Source of the DNA: UBA8437 sp963933195
GTDB lineage: Bacteria; Planctomycetota; Planctomycetia; Planctomycetales; Planctomycetaceae
DNA: 26,923 nucleotides
Direction of reading: 5' to 3'
NCBI GenBank assembly: GCA_963933195.1
Contig: CAWVUS010000034.1
Location: 1 to 26,923, forward strand
Both the position numbers and the translations under genes were made by a program. Position 1 is the stretch's first letter; each line of letters opens with the position of its first letter. The notes under the pieces were generated by a model. The model was given only the letters and a program-made list of their open reading frames with translations, made no database searches and was not told the origin of the DNA. Positions 8,984 through 16,975 of the stretch are shown here, piece by piece.

Positions 8984-9358
8984 GGTTGCCAGTAACCCTG
9001 CGGCGGATTCCAGCAATGTCTCGACCTCAAACGGTTTGCGGAAGAAGGCGTTGGCACCGCGATCGTGGGCAAATTGTTCGTGGCGAGGATCGGCGTTGGC
9101 AGTGACGACGATGATCACCGGGTGAGTCGCGTGTCGTTGCCGGATTCGATCGAGCACGGCAAAACCACTGCGGCCGGGCATGACCAGGTCGAGGACCACC
9201 AGGTCCGGAGCGTCTCGCTCGGCTCGAACCAGGGCCTCGGACCCATCACGAGCCTCCAGAACGATGTAACCCTCGTGCGAAAACGCCGTGGAAATCACTT
9301 CGAGAATTGCATCGTCATCGTCGACCAAAAGCACACGGTGTTGAGCAGGTTGATTCAC
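8975..9358 (-). CDS. Single-domain response regulator (CheY-like receiver)
   Basis: The protein is a stand-alone REC domain of 127 residues. The acidic pocket is D13-D16 (VDDDD), the phosphoacceptor D57 lies in VVLDLVMPG, the switch threonine is T86 (VVTAN) and the conserved lysine is K108 (RKPF). All key residues are intact. No output domain is attached, so it must signal by protein contact or phosphorelay. I chose the GTG at 9358 because a GGAG/GAGG purine tract sits 8-13 bases upstream and the receiver fold starts directly after it. An alternative in-frame GTG at 9400 would add 14 unremarkable residues. No histidine kinase is nearby. It is divergent from purA and convergent with the sulfur carrier gene. 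Confidence 0.9.
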   Translation of the reverse strand: MNQPAQHRVLLVDDDDAILEVISTAFSHEGYIVLEARDGSEALVRAERDAPDLVVLDLVMPGRSGFAVLDRIRQRHATHPVIIVVTANADPRHEQFAHDRGANAFFRKPFEVETLLESAAGLLATGG

Positions 9359-9459
9359 GTAGCTCGCCTCACTCCCCAACCGGACACTGATCGGGTACAC
9401 TAAGCCAGACCCAAGGGGTCGACAAGATCAGAATCGGCCGCCTGAGGACGTGATCTGCT

Positions 9460-9483
9460 GGCGACTGGCCAGGCGGAGTCGCC
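9460..9483. promoter_or_regulatory. Inverted repeat upstream of purA
   Basis: A 7-bp perfect inverted repeat (ggcgact / agtcgcc) with a 10-base loop lies 78 bases before the purA start, in the divergent interval between the response regulator and purA. It could be an operator or an RNA hairpin in the purA leader. A shorter gcgc-aacaaa-gcgc repeat follows at 9511-9524. No known purine-regulator box or riboswitch was recognised. Confidence 0.3.
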
Positions 9484-9561
9484 CGACATTCAACGACCTT
9501 GTGCGGTGGTGCGCAACAAAGCGCTGTTCAGACAGAATCAATTCGACAGGATCAAAAAGCG

Positions 9562-10851
9562 GTGTCTGCCACTTCGGTGATCGGTTTGCAGTGGGGTGAC
9601 GAAGCCAAGGGCAAGATCGTCGACCTACTGACAGAGGAACATGACATAGTCGTTCGTTACCAGGGCGGCAACAACGCCGGGCACACCGTTCAATTCGGTG
9701 GCCAGACGTACAAGCTCTCGTTGTTGCCAGCTGGGATTCTTCGCCCCGGGGTCATGTCGGTTGTGACCGGTGGTGTGGTGATCAATCCCCGGGCCTTCCT
9801 GGAGGAACTCGATGGGATTGCCAGCCGCAACGGTGACATCGATGGAGACCTGTTGATCAGCAACCGGGCCCACGTGGTGTTTCCATGGCACATGGCCGAG
9901 GAAGCGGTGCTCGAGAAGGGACGTGGTGGCGATGCGATCGGGACCACGATGCGCGGGATCGGCACCTGTTACCGGGACAAGGCCGGGCGGACTCATGCCG
10001 TTCGCATGGGAGACCTGGTGAAGCCCGAGTCTCTTCGCGAACGCGTCACGACGGTGGTTCAACACAAGAATCGTGTCCTGGCGGCGCTCGACCCCGAATC
10101 GGCGCCGTTGGATGCCGACGCGATTTTCCAGGAGTACAGTGAGTACGCGGCGCGGTTGGCACCGTTCGTCACCGACACCACCTCTCATCTGCACAAGGCC
10201 CTGGCGGCTGGCAAGCGGGTGCTCTTCGAGGGAGCCCAGGGGTCGCTGCTGGACCTGGATCACGGCACGTTTCCGTTTGTCACATCATCGAACAGTTCCG
10301 GTGCCGGAATCCATTCGGGAAGCGGTGTCCCGGAACGCGCGATCGGTCGAATGATCGGTGTGGTCAAGGCCTACACGACTCGGGTCGGTGGGGGGCCGTT
10401 CCCCACAGAACTCGAAAACGAGATTGGGCAGCACATTCGTGACGAGGGCAATGAGTACGGGACAGTGACGGGGCGTCCGCGTCGCTGTGGCTGGTTCGAT
10501 GCCGTGGCCACTGGCTACGGAGCCCGGCTCTCGGGAGTCGATTGTCTCGCGGTGATGCTGCTGGATGTTTTGAGCAAGCTCGACCAGATCGAGGTGTGTG
10601 AGGCGTACGAGATCGACGGCGAACGAACAACCGATTTTCCGGCCCAGATCGAGGAACTTGGACGGGCCCGGCCTGTGTTCCGAACTCTGCCAGGCTGGAA
10701 GGTCGATATCACCGAAGTCAGGCGTATGGAGGATCTGCCTCCCGAGGCACGGGCCTACATCGACGTGGTGTCCGAGTTGGTCGATTCGCCGGTCGATATC
10801 GTGTCCGTCGGTCCGGATCGAGAGCAGACGATACTGGTCAACCGCGGTTAG
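9562..10851 (+). CDS. purA: Adenylosuccinate synthetase
   Basis: The enzyme couples GTP hydrolysis to condensation of IMP with aspartate, the first committed step to AMP. The GTG at 9562 gives 429 residues, the normal size. It also places the catalytic pair where Escherichia coli numbering has it: D13 in WGDEAKGK and H41 in NAGHTV. Frames open further upstream only add a poor TTG start. Later motifs are GTTMRGIG, the IMP-site VTSSNSSGAG, KAYTTRVGGGPFPTE and TGRPRRCGW. Two positions usually glycine in well-known PurA proteins differ here: A15 in the GDExKGK loop, and Met in GTTMRGIG. All catalytic residues otherwise look intact. The gene appears monocistronic. Confidence in function is high. 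Confidence 0.97.
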   Translation: MSATSVIGLQWGDEAKGKIVDLLTEEHDIVVRYQGGNNAGHTVQFGGQTYKLSLLPAGILRPGVMSVVTGGVVINPRAFLEELDGIASRNGDIDGDLLISNRAHVVFPWHMAEEAVLEKGRGGDAIGTTMRGIGTCYRDKAGRTHAVRMGDLVKPESLRERVTTVVQHKNRVLAALDPESAPLDADAIFQEYSEYAARLAPFVTDTTSHLHKALAAGKRVLFEGAQGSLLDLDHGTFPFVTSSNSSGAGIHSGSGVPERAIGRMIGVVKAYTTRVGGGPFPTELENEIGQHIRDEGNEYGTVTGRPRRCGWFDAVATGYGARLSGVDCLAVMLLDVLSKLDQIEVCEAYEIDGERTTDFPAQIEELGRARPVFRTLPGWKVDITEVRRMEDLPPEARAYIDVVSELVDSPVDIVSVGPDREQTILVNRG

Positions 10852-11012
10852 GTCGGCCATCGTAACAGCGTAGTTGTTTCTTGGAGTGTGGCGACCATCA
10901 TGTGTTTCATGCTGGCTAGTTCAGTTCCAGTTGAACGACGACCGCACAGAACCTGATGCAGAGTCCGTTTCCCGTTAGCATATGACATTCCAATCGCAGG
11001 ACAGGACAGGCG

Positions 11013-12200
11013 ATGAAAATCCACGAATACCAGGGGAAAGACCTGTTGCGAGCCGCCGGCGTGGCGGTTCCGCGAGGGATCGTCGCACGAACCGCCGACG
11101 AGGTGGCTGCGGCCTTCGACGAACTCGGGGGTGAACTGGTCGTCGTCAAGTCGCAGATTCATGCCGGCGGGCGTGGCAAGGGGCGTTTCGTCGAGGAGCC
11201 CGAACAATCCGGTGTGGTGCTGGTCCGCTCGGCTCAGGAGGCTCGCGAGAATGCCGAACGGATGCTGGGAAACACCCTGGTGACGATCCAGACTGGCGAG
11301 GCCGGCAAGACGGTCACGACGCTGTTTGTCGAGGAGGGGCTGGATATTGCACGCGAACTGTATCTCGGGATCGTGATCGATCGCGAGACCAGCAGTCCGG
11401 TCCTGATCACCTCGACGGAGGGGGGAATGGCCATCGAGGAGGTTGCTGCCGAGACTCCCGACAAGATCTTCAATGAACCTTTCGACGTCGTCGACGGTCT
11501 GAGTGCCGAGCAGGCCCGTGCGGTTGGGGTGTCGCTGGGACTGGAGGGTGAGTCGCTGGAGAACGCAGTCGATTTCTTGCCGGCGTTGTGCCGGTTCTTT
11601 GTCGAGAGTGATTGCAGTTTGACGGAGGTGAACCCGTTGGTGGTCACCGGAGGTGGTCAACTGTTGTGCCTGGATTCCAAGATCAGCTTTGACGACAACG
11701 CGATGTTTCGGCACGAGTCGTTCGAGGAACTGCGGGATCTGAACGAGGAGGATCCTGCTGAGGTGCGTGCCGATGAAGCCGGCTTGAGCTATGTCAATCT
11801 CGACGGGAACATCGGCTGCCTGGTCAACGGGGCTGGTCTCGCGATGAGCACGATGGACCTGATCAAGTTGCACGGCGGCGAACCGGCCAATTTCCTGGAC
11901 GTGGGTGGCGGAGCGAACGTCCAGGCGGTGACCGAGGCGTTTCGGATCATTCTGGAGGATTCGAGTGTGAAGGCGATCCTGGTCAACATCTTTGGTGGGA
12001 TCATGAAATGCGACACGATCGTCGAGGCGTTGCTTGGTGCCTACGAGAATGTCGGGATCACGGTGCCATTGGTTGTGCGGTTGGAAGGAACCAACGTCGA
12101 GAAGGCTCGCGAAATGCTCGAGGGCTCTGAACGAGACATCATCACCGCCATCGACCTGACCGACGCGGCTCAAAAGGTGGTCGCAACGCTGGGGGCCTGA
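11013..12200 (+). CDS. sucC: Succinate-CoA ligase (ADP-forming), beta subunit
   Basis: The 395-residue protein starts with the family signature MKIHEYQGKDLLRAAGV, leading into an ATP-grasp domain (about 1-235). The C-terminal CoA-ligase domain contains GGGANVQ and the NIFGGIMKCD segment typical of SucC. With SucD it interconverts succinyl-CoA and succinate with formation of nucleoside triphosphate in the TCA cycle. The ATG is preceded by aggacagg, a usable ribosome site. The 161-base interval after purA contains a short inverted repeat (gttca-8-tgaac at 10919-10936) and probably the promoter, but no strong -35/-10 pair was found. sucD follows after 60 bases and both are likely co-transcribed. 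Confidence 0.97.
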   Translation: MKIHEYQGKDLLRAAGVAVPRGIVARTADEVAAAFDELGGELVVVKSQIHAGGRGKGRFVEEPEQSGVVLVRSAQEARENAERMLGNTLVTIQTGEAGKTVTTLFVEEGLDIARELYLGIVIDRETSSPVLITSTEGGMAIEEVAAETPDKIFNEPFDVVDGLSAEQARAVGVSLGLEGESLENAVDFLPALCRFFVESDCSLTEVNPLVVTGGGQLLCLDSKISFDDNAMFRHESFEELRDLNEEDPAEVRADEAGLSYVNLDGNIGCLVNGAGLAMSTMDLIKLHGGEPANFLDVGGGANVQAVTEAFRIILEDSSVKAILVNIFGGIMKCDTIVEALLGAYENVGITVPLVVRLEGTNVEKAREMLEGSERDIITAIDLTDAAQKVVATLGA

Positions 12201-12260
12201 TCCGGTCCCGACGACGCTGGGAACTGATTCACGAGTCACACATCAACGAACGGCGAATCG

Positions 12261-13145
12261 ATGAGTATTCTTGTCAACGAACAGACGAAGGTCATTTGCC
12301 AGGGCATCACTGGCCAGGCCGGATTGTTTCACAGCCAGAAGTGTCGCGACTACGGGACACCACTGGTGGGAGGAGTGACGCCGGGCAAGGGGGGGGCCGA
12401 AGTTGACGGGTTTCCTGTTTTCAACACGGTGGCCGAGGCGGTTGCCGCCACTGGAGCGAACACATCAATGGTCTTCGTGCCGCCCCGGTTTTGCAGTGGG
12501 GCGATCATCGAGGCCGCTGATGCCGGGATTGAGTTGATCATTGCGATCACCGAGGGGGTCCCGGTTCTTGACATGGTGCGGGTGCGAAAGCACATCGATG
12601 CCCTGGACGGATGCCGCTTGGTGGGCCCGAACTGCCCGGGTGTGATCACGCCCGGAGTGGCCAAGATTGGGATCATGCCCGGATACATCCATTCACCCGG
12701 GTCGGTCGGGCTGGTCAGTCGCAGTGGCACGTTGACCTACGAAGCGGCGTGGCAACTGGGCAACGTGGGGCTGGGCCAGTCGACCTGCGTGGGGATCGGT
12801 GGTGACCCGGTCAACGGAACCAATTTCATTGACGTGCTGGAACTGTTCCAGGCCGACGACCAGACCGAAGCGATCCTGATGATTGGTGAGATCGGTGGGA
12901 ATGCCGAGGAACAGGCGGCGGAATTTGTCGAGGCCAACGTGACCAAGCCGGTGGCGGCCTTCATTGCCGGAGCCACCGCGCCTCCGGGAAAACGGATGGG
13001 CCACGCGGGAGCCATCATTTCCGGCGGCAGTGGTACCGCCGCTGACAAGATTGTCGCGCTACAGGCCGCGGGGGTCGAGGTGGCCGAAAGCCCCGCTGAC
13101 ATGGGGGCAGCACTGAAACGGGCGATCGAACGCGCTGACGGTTGA
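12261..13145 (+). CDS. sucD: Succinate-CoA ligase, alpha subunit
   Basis: The 294-residue protein has the N-terminal CoA-binding Rossmann domain (VICQGITGQAGLFHSQKCRDYG, key motif GITGQAG) and the C-terminal ligase domain. The phosphorylated histidine is H248 in GHAGAIISGG. VGPNCPGVI and the SRSGTLTYE segment are also typical of SucD. It forms the succinyl-CoA synthetase complex with the product of the upstream gene in the cytoplasm. Length is standard (288-300). It ends 32 bases before the end of the convergent ndk gene, and no clear bidirectional terminator was seen in that gap. Confidence 0.97.
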   Translation: MSILVNEQTKVICQGITGQAGLFHSQKCRDYGTPLVGGVTPGKGGAEVDGFPVFNTVAEAVAATGANTSMVFVPPRFCSGAIIEAADAGIELIIAITEGVPVLDMVRVRKHIDALDGCRLVGPNCPGVITPGVAKIGIMPGYIHSPGSVGLVSRSGTLTYEAAWQLGNVGLGQSTCVGIGGDPVNGTNFIDVLELFQADDQTEAILMIGEIGGNAEEQAAEFVEANVTKPVAAFIAGATAPPGKRMGHAGAIISGGSGTAADKIVALQAAGVEVAESPADMGAALKRAIERADG

Positions 13146-13177
13146 GTTGTCAGTTCTCGTGATGGGCAAGGGCGGTT

Positions 13178-13645
13178 CTAGATCTCGTCGTCGGCACAGA
13201 CCCATTCGGTGAGCGTGGGGGTGTAGTCGCACAGTTCCGCGGCCGTGAAATAAATGCCGATTTCCCGGGCGGCGGCCTCGGGACCATCACTTCCGTGGAC
13301 CAGGTTCATCTGGCGGCTGGCTCCGTAATCGCCGCGAATCGTGCCAGGGGCTGCATCGCGGCCGTTGGTCGGCCCCATCATGTCTCGCATCACGCTGATC
13401 GCCTCGGGGCCTTCAACCACCAGTGCAATCACCGGCCCCGTGGTGATGAATTCCTCGAGCAACGGGTAGAACGGCTTTTCGACGTGCTCGGCGTAATGTT
13501 CACGAGCCAACTCGACAGTGACCTGCAACATCTTGAGACCAACAATTTTCATTCCCTTGTTTTCGATCCGCGAGAGAAGTTGGCCGGCGAGACGCCGTTG
13601 GATGCAGTCGGGCTTGAACAGGATCAGAGAACGTTCGGTCGCCAT
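13178..13645 (-). CDS. ndk: Nucleoside diphosphate kinase
   Basis: The 155-residue protein opens with ERSLILFKPDCIQRRLAGQ, close to the NDK N-terminal signature, and carries the catalytic histidine in NLVHGSDGPE at about residue 118. The RGDYG motif of the nucleotide site precedes it. It balances nucleoside triphosphate pools by transferring the gamma phosphate through the phosphohistidine. The ATG at 13645 has an aaggaa ribosome site at a suitable distance. The C-terminal tail (TPTLTEWVCADDEI) is slightly longer than in minimal NDKs. It follows carA on the same strand after about 100 bases and may share its transcript. Confidence 0.97.
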   Translation of the reverse strand: MATERSLILFKPDCIQRRLAGQLLSRIENKGMKIVGLKMLQVTVELAREHYAEHVEKPFYPLLEEFITTGPVIALVVEGPEAISVMRDMMGPTNGRDAAPGTIRGDYGASRQMNLVHGSDGPEAAAREIGIYFTAAELCDYTPTLTEWVCADDEI

Positions 13646-13747
13646 CGCGAGGGTTCCTTGGTCGGTGGAGTGATCGTCGGCCTGCGCGACACGGTGGCGA
13701 GGATCCGCCAGTGCCGTGTTGAGTCCGAGTACTCTAGCGACCTGTCC

Positions 13748-14899
13748 CTAGCCGAGCAACATCTTCCGGAAGTCACCAAAGAGATAGTGACTGTCGTGTG
13801 GCCCAGCCGACGCCTCGGGGTGGTACTGCACTCCGAAGGCTCCCTGGCGGCGACTACGGATGCCCTCGATCGTCTGGTCGTTGAGATTCACGTGGGTGAC
13901 CTCAATATCCTCGTCGAGGCTTTCCGGGTCGAGTGCAAACCCATGGTTTTGAGTGGTGATCTCCACCTGGCCGGTGTCGTGGTTGAGGACCGGTTGGTTG
14001 GCTCCACGGTGGCCGAATTTCAGCTTGTAGATTTCGCCTCCCAGGGCCAGGCCCAGCAACTGGTGGCCCAGGCAGATGCCGAAAATGGGCTTCTGTCCCA
14101 GCAGGCCGCGGATCGTCTCAATCGCGTAATCCAGCGGGCGAGGATCTCCAGGTCCATTGGAGAGGAATACACCGTCGGGCTCGTGCGACAGCACCTCCGC
14201 GGCAGTTGATGTGCCCGGGACCACGGTGACACGGCAGCCCAGTTGGCGAAGATGGCGAGGGATATTCCATTTCATCCCGTAGTCGATCGCGACCACGTGA
14301 GGTCCCTGGGAGGGGTCGGAAGCCGTTTCGTGAAGACCCTCGTAGCCAGGAGTCACAGACGCCTGGACCAGTTCATCCAGCGACTCGGACCATTCGGCCG
14401 TTTCCTTGGGCATCACCTCGCGGACCAGGTCCTGTCCCGCCAGTTCGGGACTCGATTGAGCCTTGCTCACCAGAGAAGCGTCGTCGTGGTCGGTGGTCGA
14501 GAGAACGCCGGTCATGGCACCGTGGATACGGATCCGGCGGACCAGGGCACGGGTGTCGATTCCTTCGATTCCGATCACGCCGTTCTGTTCCAGGTAGCTC
14601 TCCAACGACCAGTCCAGCCGCTGGTTGCTGGGAAAACGACACAATTCGCGGACAACGAATCCTCTCAAAGCCACCCCGCCGCTTTCGACGTCAACCTCGT
14701 TGGCGCCATAGTTGCCAATCAGCGGATAGGTCATCGTTACGATCTGGCCGAAGTAGGACGGGTCGGTCAGGATCTCCTGGTACCCCGTCATGCTCGTGTT
14801 GAACACGACCTCGCCGTAGATCTCTCCCGTGGCCCCGAATCCGTTGCCGGTGAAAACCGTGCCGTCGGCTAGTGCAAGTTTGGCAATGCGTTCTTCCAT
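13748..14899 (-). CDS. carA: Carbamoyl-phosphate synthase, small (glutamine amidotransferase) subunit
   Basis: The protein hydrolyses glutamine and delivers ammonia to CarB for carbamoyl phosphate, the precursor of arginine and pyrimidines. The N-terminal CPSase_sm_chain domain includes GYQEILTDPSYFGQIV and GVIGIEGIDTRALVRRIR. The C-terminal class I GATase domain contains the nucleophile in FGICLGHQLLG at about residue 273 and the His-Glu pair in QYHPEAS. The start at 14899 (ATG, MEERIAKL) is set by an aggaagg ribosome site and gives 383 residues, normal for CarA. The frame stays open upstream but that part overlaps the arsR-type gene and does not resemble CarA. carB is not in the window, so the two subunits are unlinked here. 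Confidence 0.96.
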   Translation of the reverse strand: MEERIAKLALADGTVFTGNGFGATGEIYGEVVFNTSMTGYQEILTDPSYFGQIVTMTYPLIGNYGANEVDVESGGVALRGFVVRELCRFPSNQRLDWSLESYLEQNGVIGIEGIDTRALVRRIRIHGAMTGVLSTTDHDDASLVSKAQSSPELAGQDLVREVMPKETAEWSESLDELVQASVTPGYEGLHETASDPSQGPHVVAIDYGMKWNIPRHLRQLGCRVTVVPGTSTAAEVLSHEPDGVFLSNGPGDPRPLDYAIETIRGLLGQKPIFGICLGHQLLGLALGGEIYKLKFGHRGANQPVLNHDTGQVEITTQNHGFALDPESLDEDIEVTHVNLNDQTIEGIRSRRQGAFGVQYHPEASAGPHDSHYLFGDFRKMLLG

Positions 14900-15003
14900 G
14901 AGCCTTCCTGGTCGATCGGCCAATCGCAGGGTTGATTCCAATTGCTGGGTACACGTGTGAAACAATGCAACCGGGACAATCTTTACCAGATCTAGAACGC
15001 AAA

Positions 15004-15043
15004 TTGAAGAGACCGCCAGGGCCAATGCCGTGGCGGTCTTCAA
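15004..15043 (-). terminator. Hairpin terminator between the arsR-type gene and carA
   Basis: A 13-bp inverted repeat (arms ttgaag-ag-accgcca and tggcggtcttcaa, with a two-base bulge) encloses a 12-base loop. Read on the minus strand, it begins 44 bases after the stop of the arsR-type gene and is followed by a moderately T-rich stretch (caatttgcgtt). The position and strength fit an intrinsic terminator, though the T-tract is short. It would separate arsR-type transcription from carA. Confidence 0.55.
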
Positions 15044-15086
15044 GGGACGGCCCGTTCGGACGAGATTTCTGAGGGCTCTTGCGTCG

Positions 15087-15470
15087 TTATTCGTTGTTGC
15101 CGTAAAGCAGCACGAACTCGTCGAAGCGGATCTCGTCTTTTCCAGGATCAGCAATCGATGTGAAGAGCCGCTCGATGACCGAGTGCAGGTGCCCGCTTTT
15201 GAGTGAGTAGAAGTTGTGTTTTCCATCACGGCGAGCTTCGATCAGATCGGCCTCCCTCAACAAGGCCAGGTGATGGCTGACGGCCGGCTGGCTCTGGCTC
15301 AGTCGTGTGCAGAGCGCCGTGACGTGCAGTTCCTGCTCGCGACCCAGGTACAACAGGATCCGAAGTCGCGTCTCGTCGGAGAGCAGCTTGAAGATTCTCA
15401 GGATCTCATGCTCCAACTCGTCGGAGAGGAACATTCCCTGTGGCGGAGCTTCCATCACGTTCGTGGTCAT
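15087..15470 (-). CDS. ArsR/SmtB-family winged-helix transcriptional regulator
   Basis: The protein has a typical ArsR winged helix: LLSDETRLRILLYL (about 29-42), recognition region LSQSQPAVSHHLALLREADL (about 57-76), and wing ARRDGKHNFYSL (79-90). It should bind DNA as a dimer. The metal motif ELCVCDL of ArsR/SmtB is not kept; the equivalent segment holds one cysteine (VTALCTRLS). The C-terminal helix lacks the His/Asp set of zinc sensors, so the signal is unknown. I chose ATG 15470. A GTG at 15593 has a good GAAGGA site and would add 41 residues of low-complexity Ala/Thr/Gly-rich sequence with weaker codon bias. It is divergent from the pterin cluster, 666 bases away, so regulation of that cluster is possible but unproven. 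Confidence 0.87.
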   Translation of the reverse strand: MTTNVMEAPPQGMFLSDELEHEILRIFKLLSDETRLRILLYLGREQELHVTALCTRLSQSQPAVSHHLALLREADLIEARRDGKHNFYSLKSGHLHSVIERLFTSIADPGKDEIRFDEFVLLYGNNE

Positions 15471-16136
15471 CGTTTCGTCCGTTTTCTCGGTTGTCTTCTG
15501 TGGGGCGGGCCCGGTTCCAGTTCCATCCGGCTGCCGGGCCTCCGCTGCGGATGATGCAGCAAAAACATCGCTGCGGTCGCTATCAGTGGTCACCGTCGTC
15601 GATCCTTCATTCTCTGTAGCAAACAACGGACTGCCGTTGGGTCTGCTTGGTCCAGTTCATATCCCTGAATGGATGGGCGGCCGCTTTGCAATGCCGACCA
15701 CCACGCCAATCGGAAAGCTCGACTGGAATCTGCGACACCTTCAGAGGGTGAAGGGACGACGACCCAGCCGAAAGTAACACGGTGGAATGATCCCACGGTG
15801 TTGCTTGCCGGTTGCCTGGTTTGGGCAAATCAAATTGTCTGAGGAGTTGGTGTTCTGTCAGAAATGACGTATCAAACCGAGGTAACAGCACCGCACCCGA
15901 ATGGGTCGCAAGAAAGGAAAATGAGGGGGTTGCGTAGAACAGGAGGCCTAACGGCTGTTACCGATACCAATCGTGTGACTCGGAACCGAGTCGAATCGAC
16001 CGGACATTGCCATTATGGTGGTGGTAGGAAAAGTCGTCAATGAGTTGAATGGAGAAATTCAGCCGATATTGACGGCGGACATTGGCCCTGCGTGCACTCC
16101 GGAAAACGGCGGACGAATGGTTGAGCGTGTTGGACG
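15471..16136. other. 666-base divergent intergenic region
   Basis: This gap separates the arsR-type gene and the SDR gene and is visibly more AT-rich than its neighbours from about 15780 to 16080. The first 123 bases may code for an N-terminal extension of the regulator if GTG 15593 is used. I recognised no gene in the rest: short open frames there resemble nothing known. It holds a 7-bp direct repeat (cacggtg, twice within 25 bases near 15778-15804) and the inverted repeat at 15977-15992. A weak promoter-like pair, TTGGTG-17-TATCAA, lies near 15849-15877. Promoters for both flanking genes are expected here. Confidence 0.5.
15977..15992. promoter_or_regulatory. Operator-like inverted repeat (gactcgg-aa-ccgagtc)
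   Basis: Two perfect 7-bp arms are separated by two bases. The geometry suits binding by a dimeric helix-turn-helix protein better than an RNA hairpin. It lies 144 bases before the SDR gene that heads the pterin cluster, in the region divergent from the ArsR-type regulator. A link to that regulator is inference. Confidence 0.35.
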
Positions 16137-16925
16137 ATGAGCGACAACGCACACGAATTGTCGAGCGGATTTTGTCGGCTCGACGGACTGGGGGTGGTCA
16201 TCACCGGTTCGTCCAGTGGGGTGGGGCGTGCAATGGCATGGGAGTTGTCGCGTGCGGGGGCCCGGGTGCTGGTCCACTGTCGCAGGTCGGTGGAATCGGC
16301 CGAGTCTCTTGTCGAGTCGATCCGGAGTTCGGGCGGAGAGGCGCACCTGCTGGTCGCCGATCTCTCCGACACCGGCGAGGCCGACGCGATGCTGGAACGC
16401 AGTTGGCAGGCGTTGGGCCACGTCGATGCCTGGGTCAACAATGCCGGGGTCGACTTGTTGACCGGCGATGAGTCGTCCTGGGGATTCGACGAGAAACTGG
16501 CCGCGTTGTGGGAGGTGGATGTGCGAGCGACGATCCGTCTGGCTCGTGAGGCGGGACGTCGGATGCACGAGGCGGAGGGAGGCGTGGTACTGAATATCGG
16601 GTGGGACCAGGCCGAGCGTGGGATGGAAGGGGACAGCGGTGAGTTGTTCGCCGCGGCCAAGGGGGCCGTGATGTCCTTCACTCGCTCATTGGCGCTCAGC
16701 CTCGCTCCCACGGTCAGGGTGAATTGCATCGCCGCGGGTTGGATTCGCACCGCCTGGGGCGAAACGGCTGCGGACGTCTGGCAGCAACGCGTCCTGGATG
16801 AAACCCCGTTGGGCCGTTGGGGTGAACCGGCCGACGTGGCGCACCTGGCCCGATTCCTGTTGAGCCGGGAATCGGATTACCTGACCGGACAAGTGATCTA
16901 CGCCAACGGTGGAGCCGAACGATAG
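16137..16925 (+). CDS. SDR-fold oxidoreductase homologue with a degenerate catalytic tetrad
   Basis: The 262-residue protein has the classical SDR Rossmann fold: nucleotide motif TGSSSGVG (23-30), an NADP-type arginine pair after strand 2 (HCRR, 47-50), NNAG (101-104) and the C-terminal AAGWIRT and GQVIYANGG segments. The catalytic tetrad is largely lost. The usual YxxxK reads F171-A-A-A-K175, the Ser position falls at G155/W156 (LNIGWDQ), and the Asn position appears to be D128. Lys175 remains. It may use another proton donor, or bind pterin or NADP without standard catalysis. It heads the cluster with carbinolamine dehydratase, DHPS-like protein and PabB/PabA, so a pterin-reductase-like role is a reasonable guess only. 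Annotation as 3-oxoacyl-ACP reductase would be misleading. Confidence 0.88.
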   Translation: MSDNAHELSSGFCRLDGLGVVITGSSSGVGRAMAWELSRAGARVLVHCRRSVESAESLVESIRSSGGEAHLLVADLSDTGEADAMLERSWQALGHVDAWVNNAGVDLLTGDESSWGFDEKLAALWEVDVRATIRLAREAGRRMHEAEGGVVLNIGWDQAERGMEGDSGELFAAAKGAVMSFTRSLALSLAPTVRVNCIAAGWIRTAWGETAADVWQQRVLDETPLGRWGEPADVAHLARFLLSRESDYLTGQVIYANGGAER

Positions 16926-16975
16926 GCGCCCCGTTGGGAGAACTCGATTCCAGAGAAGCAAATGGAGGCACAGTG

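Noticed and set aside
10848..12239. A 463-codon open frame on the minus strand opposite sucC
   Set aside because: It is antisense to an unmistakable SucC and has no recognisable domain. Long antisense frames are expected in high-GC genes with strong third-position bias.
13295..14209. A 304-codon plus-strand frame across ndk and carA
   Set aside because: It is antisense to two well-supported housekeeping genes and spans the gap between them only by chance.
14900..15229. A 110-codon N-terminal extension of carA
   Set aside because: CarA normally starts at the MEERIAKL region, which has a good ribosome site. The extension overlaps the terminator and the arsR-type gene in another frame.
15607..15891. 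A 94-codon minus-strand frame in the divergent region
   Set aside because: It has no recognisable motif, no clear ribosome site and atypical composition, so I treat it as non-coding.
16137..16925. Annotation of the SDR gene as fabG (3-oxoacyl-ACP reductase)
   Set aside because: The catalytic Tyr, Ser and Asn are missing and the neighbours concern pterin and pABA, so only the fold is supported.
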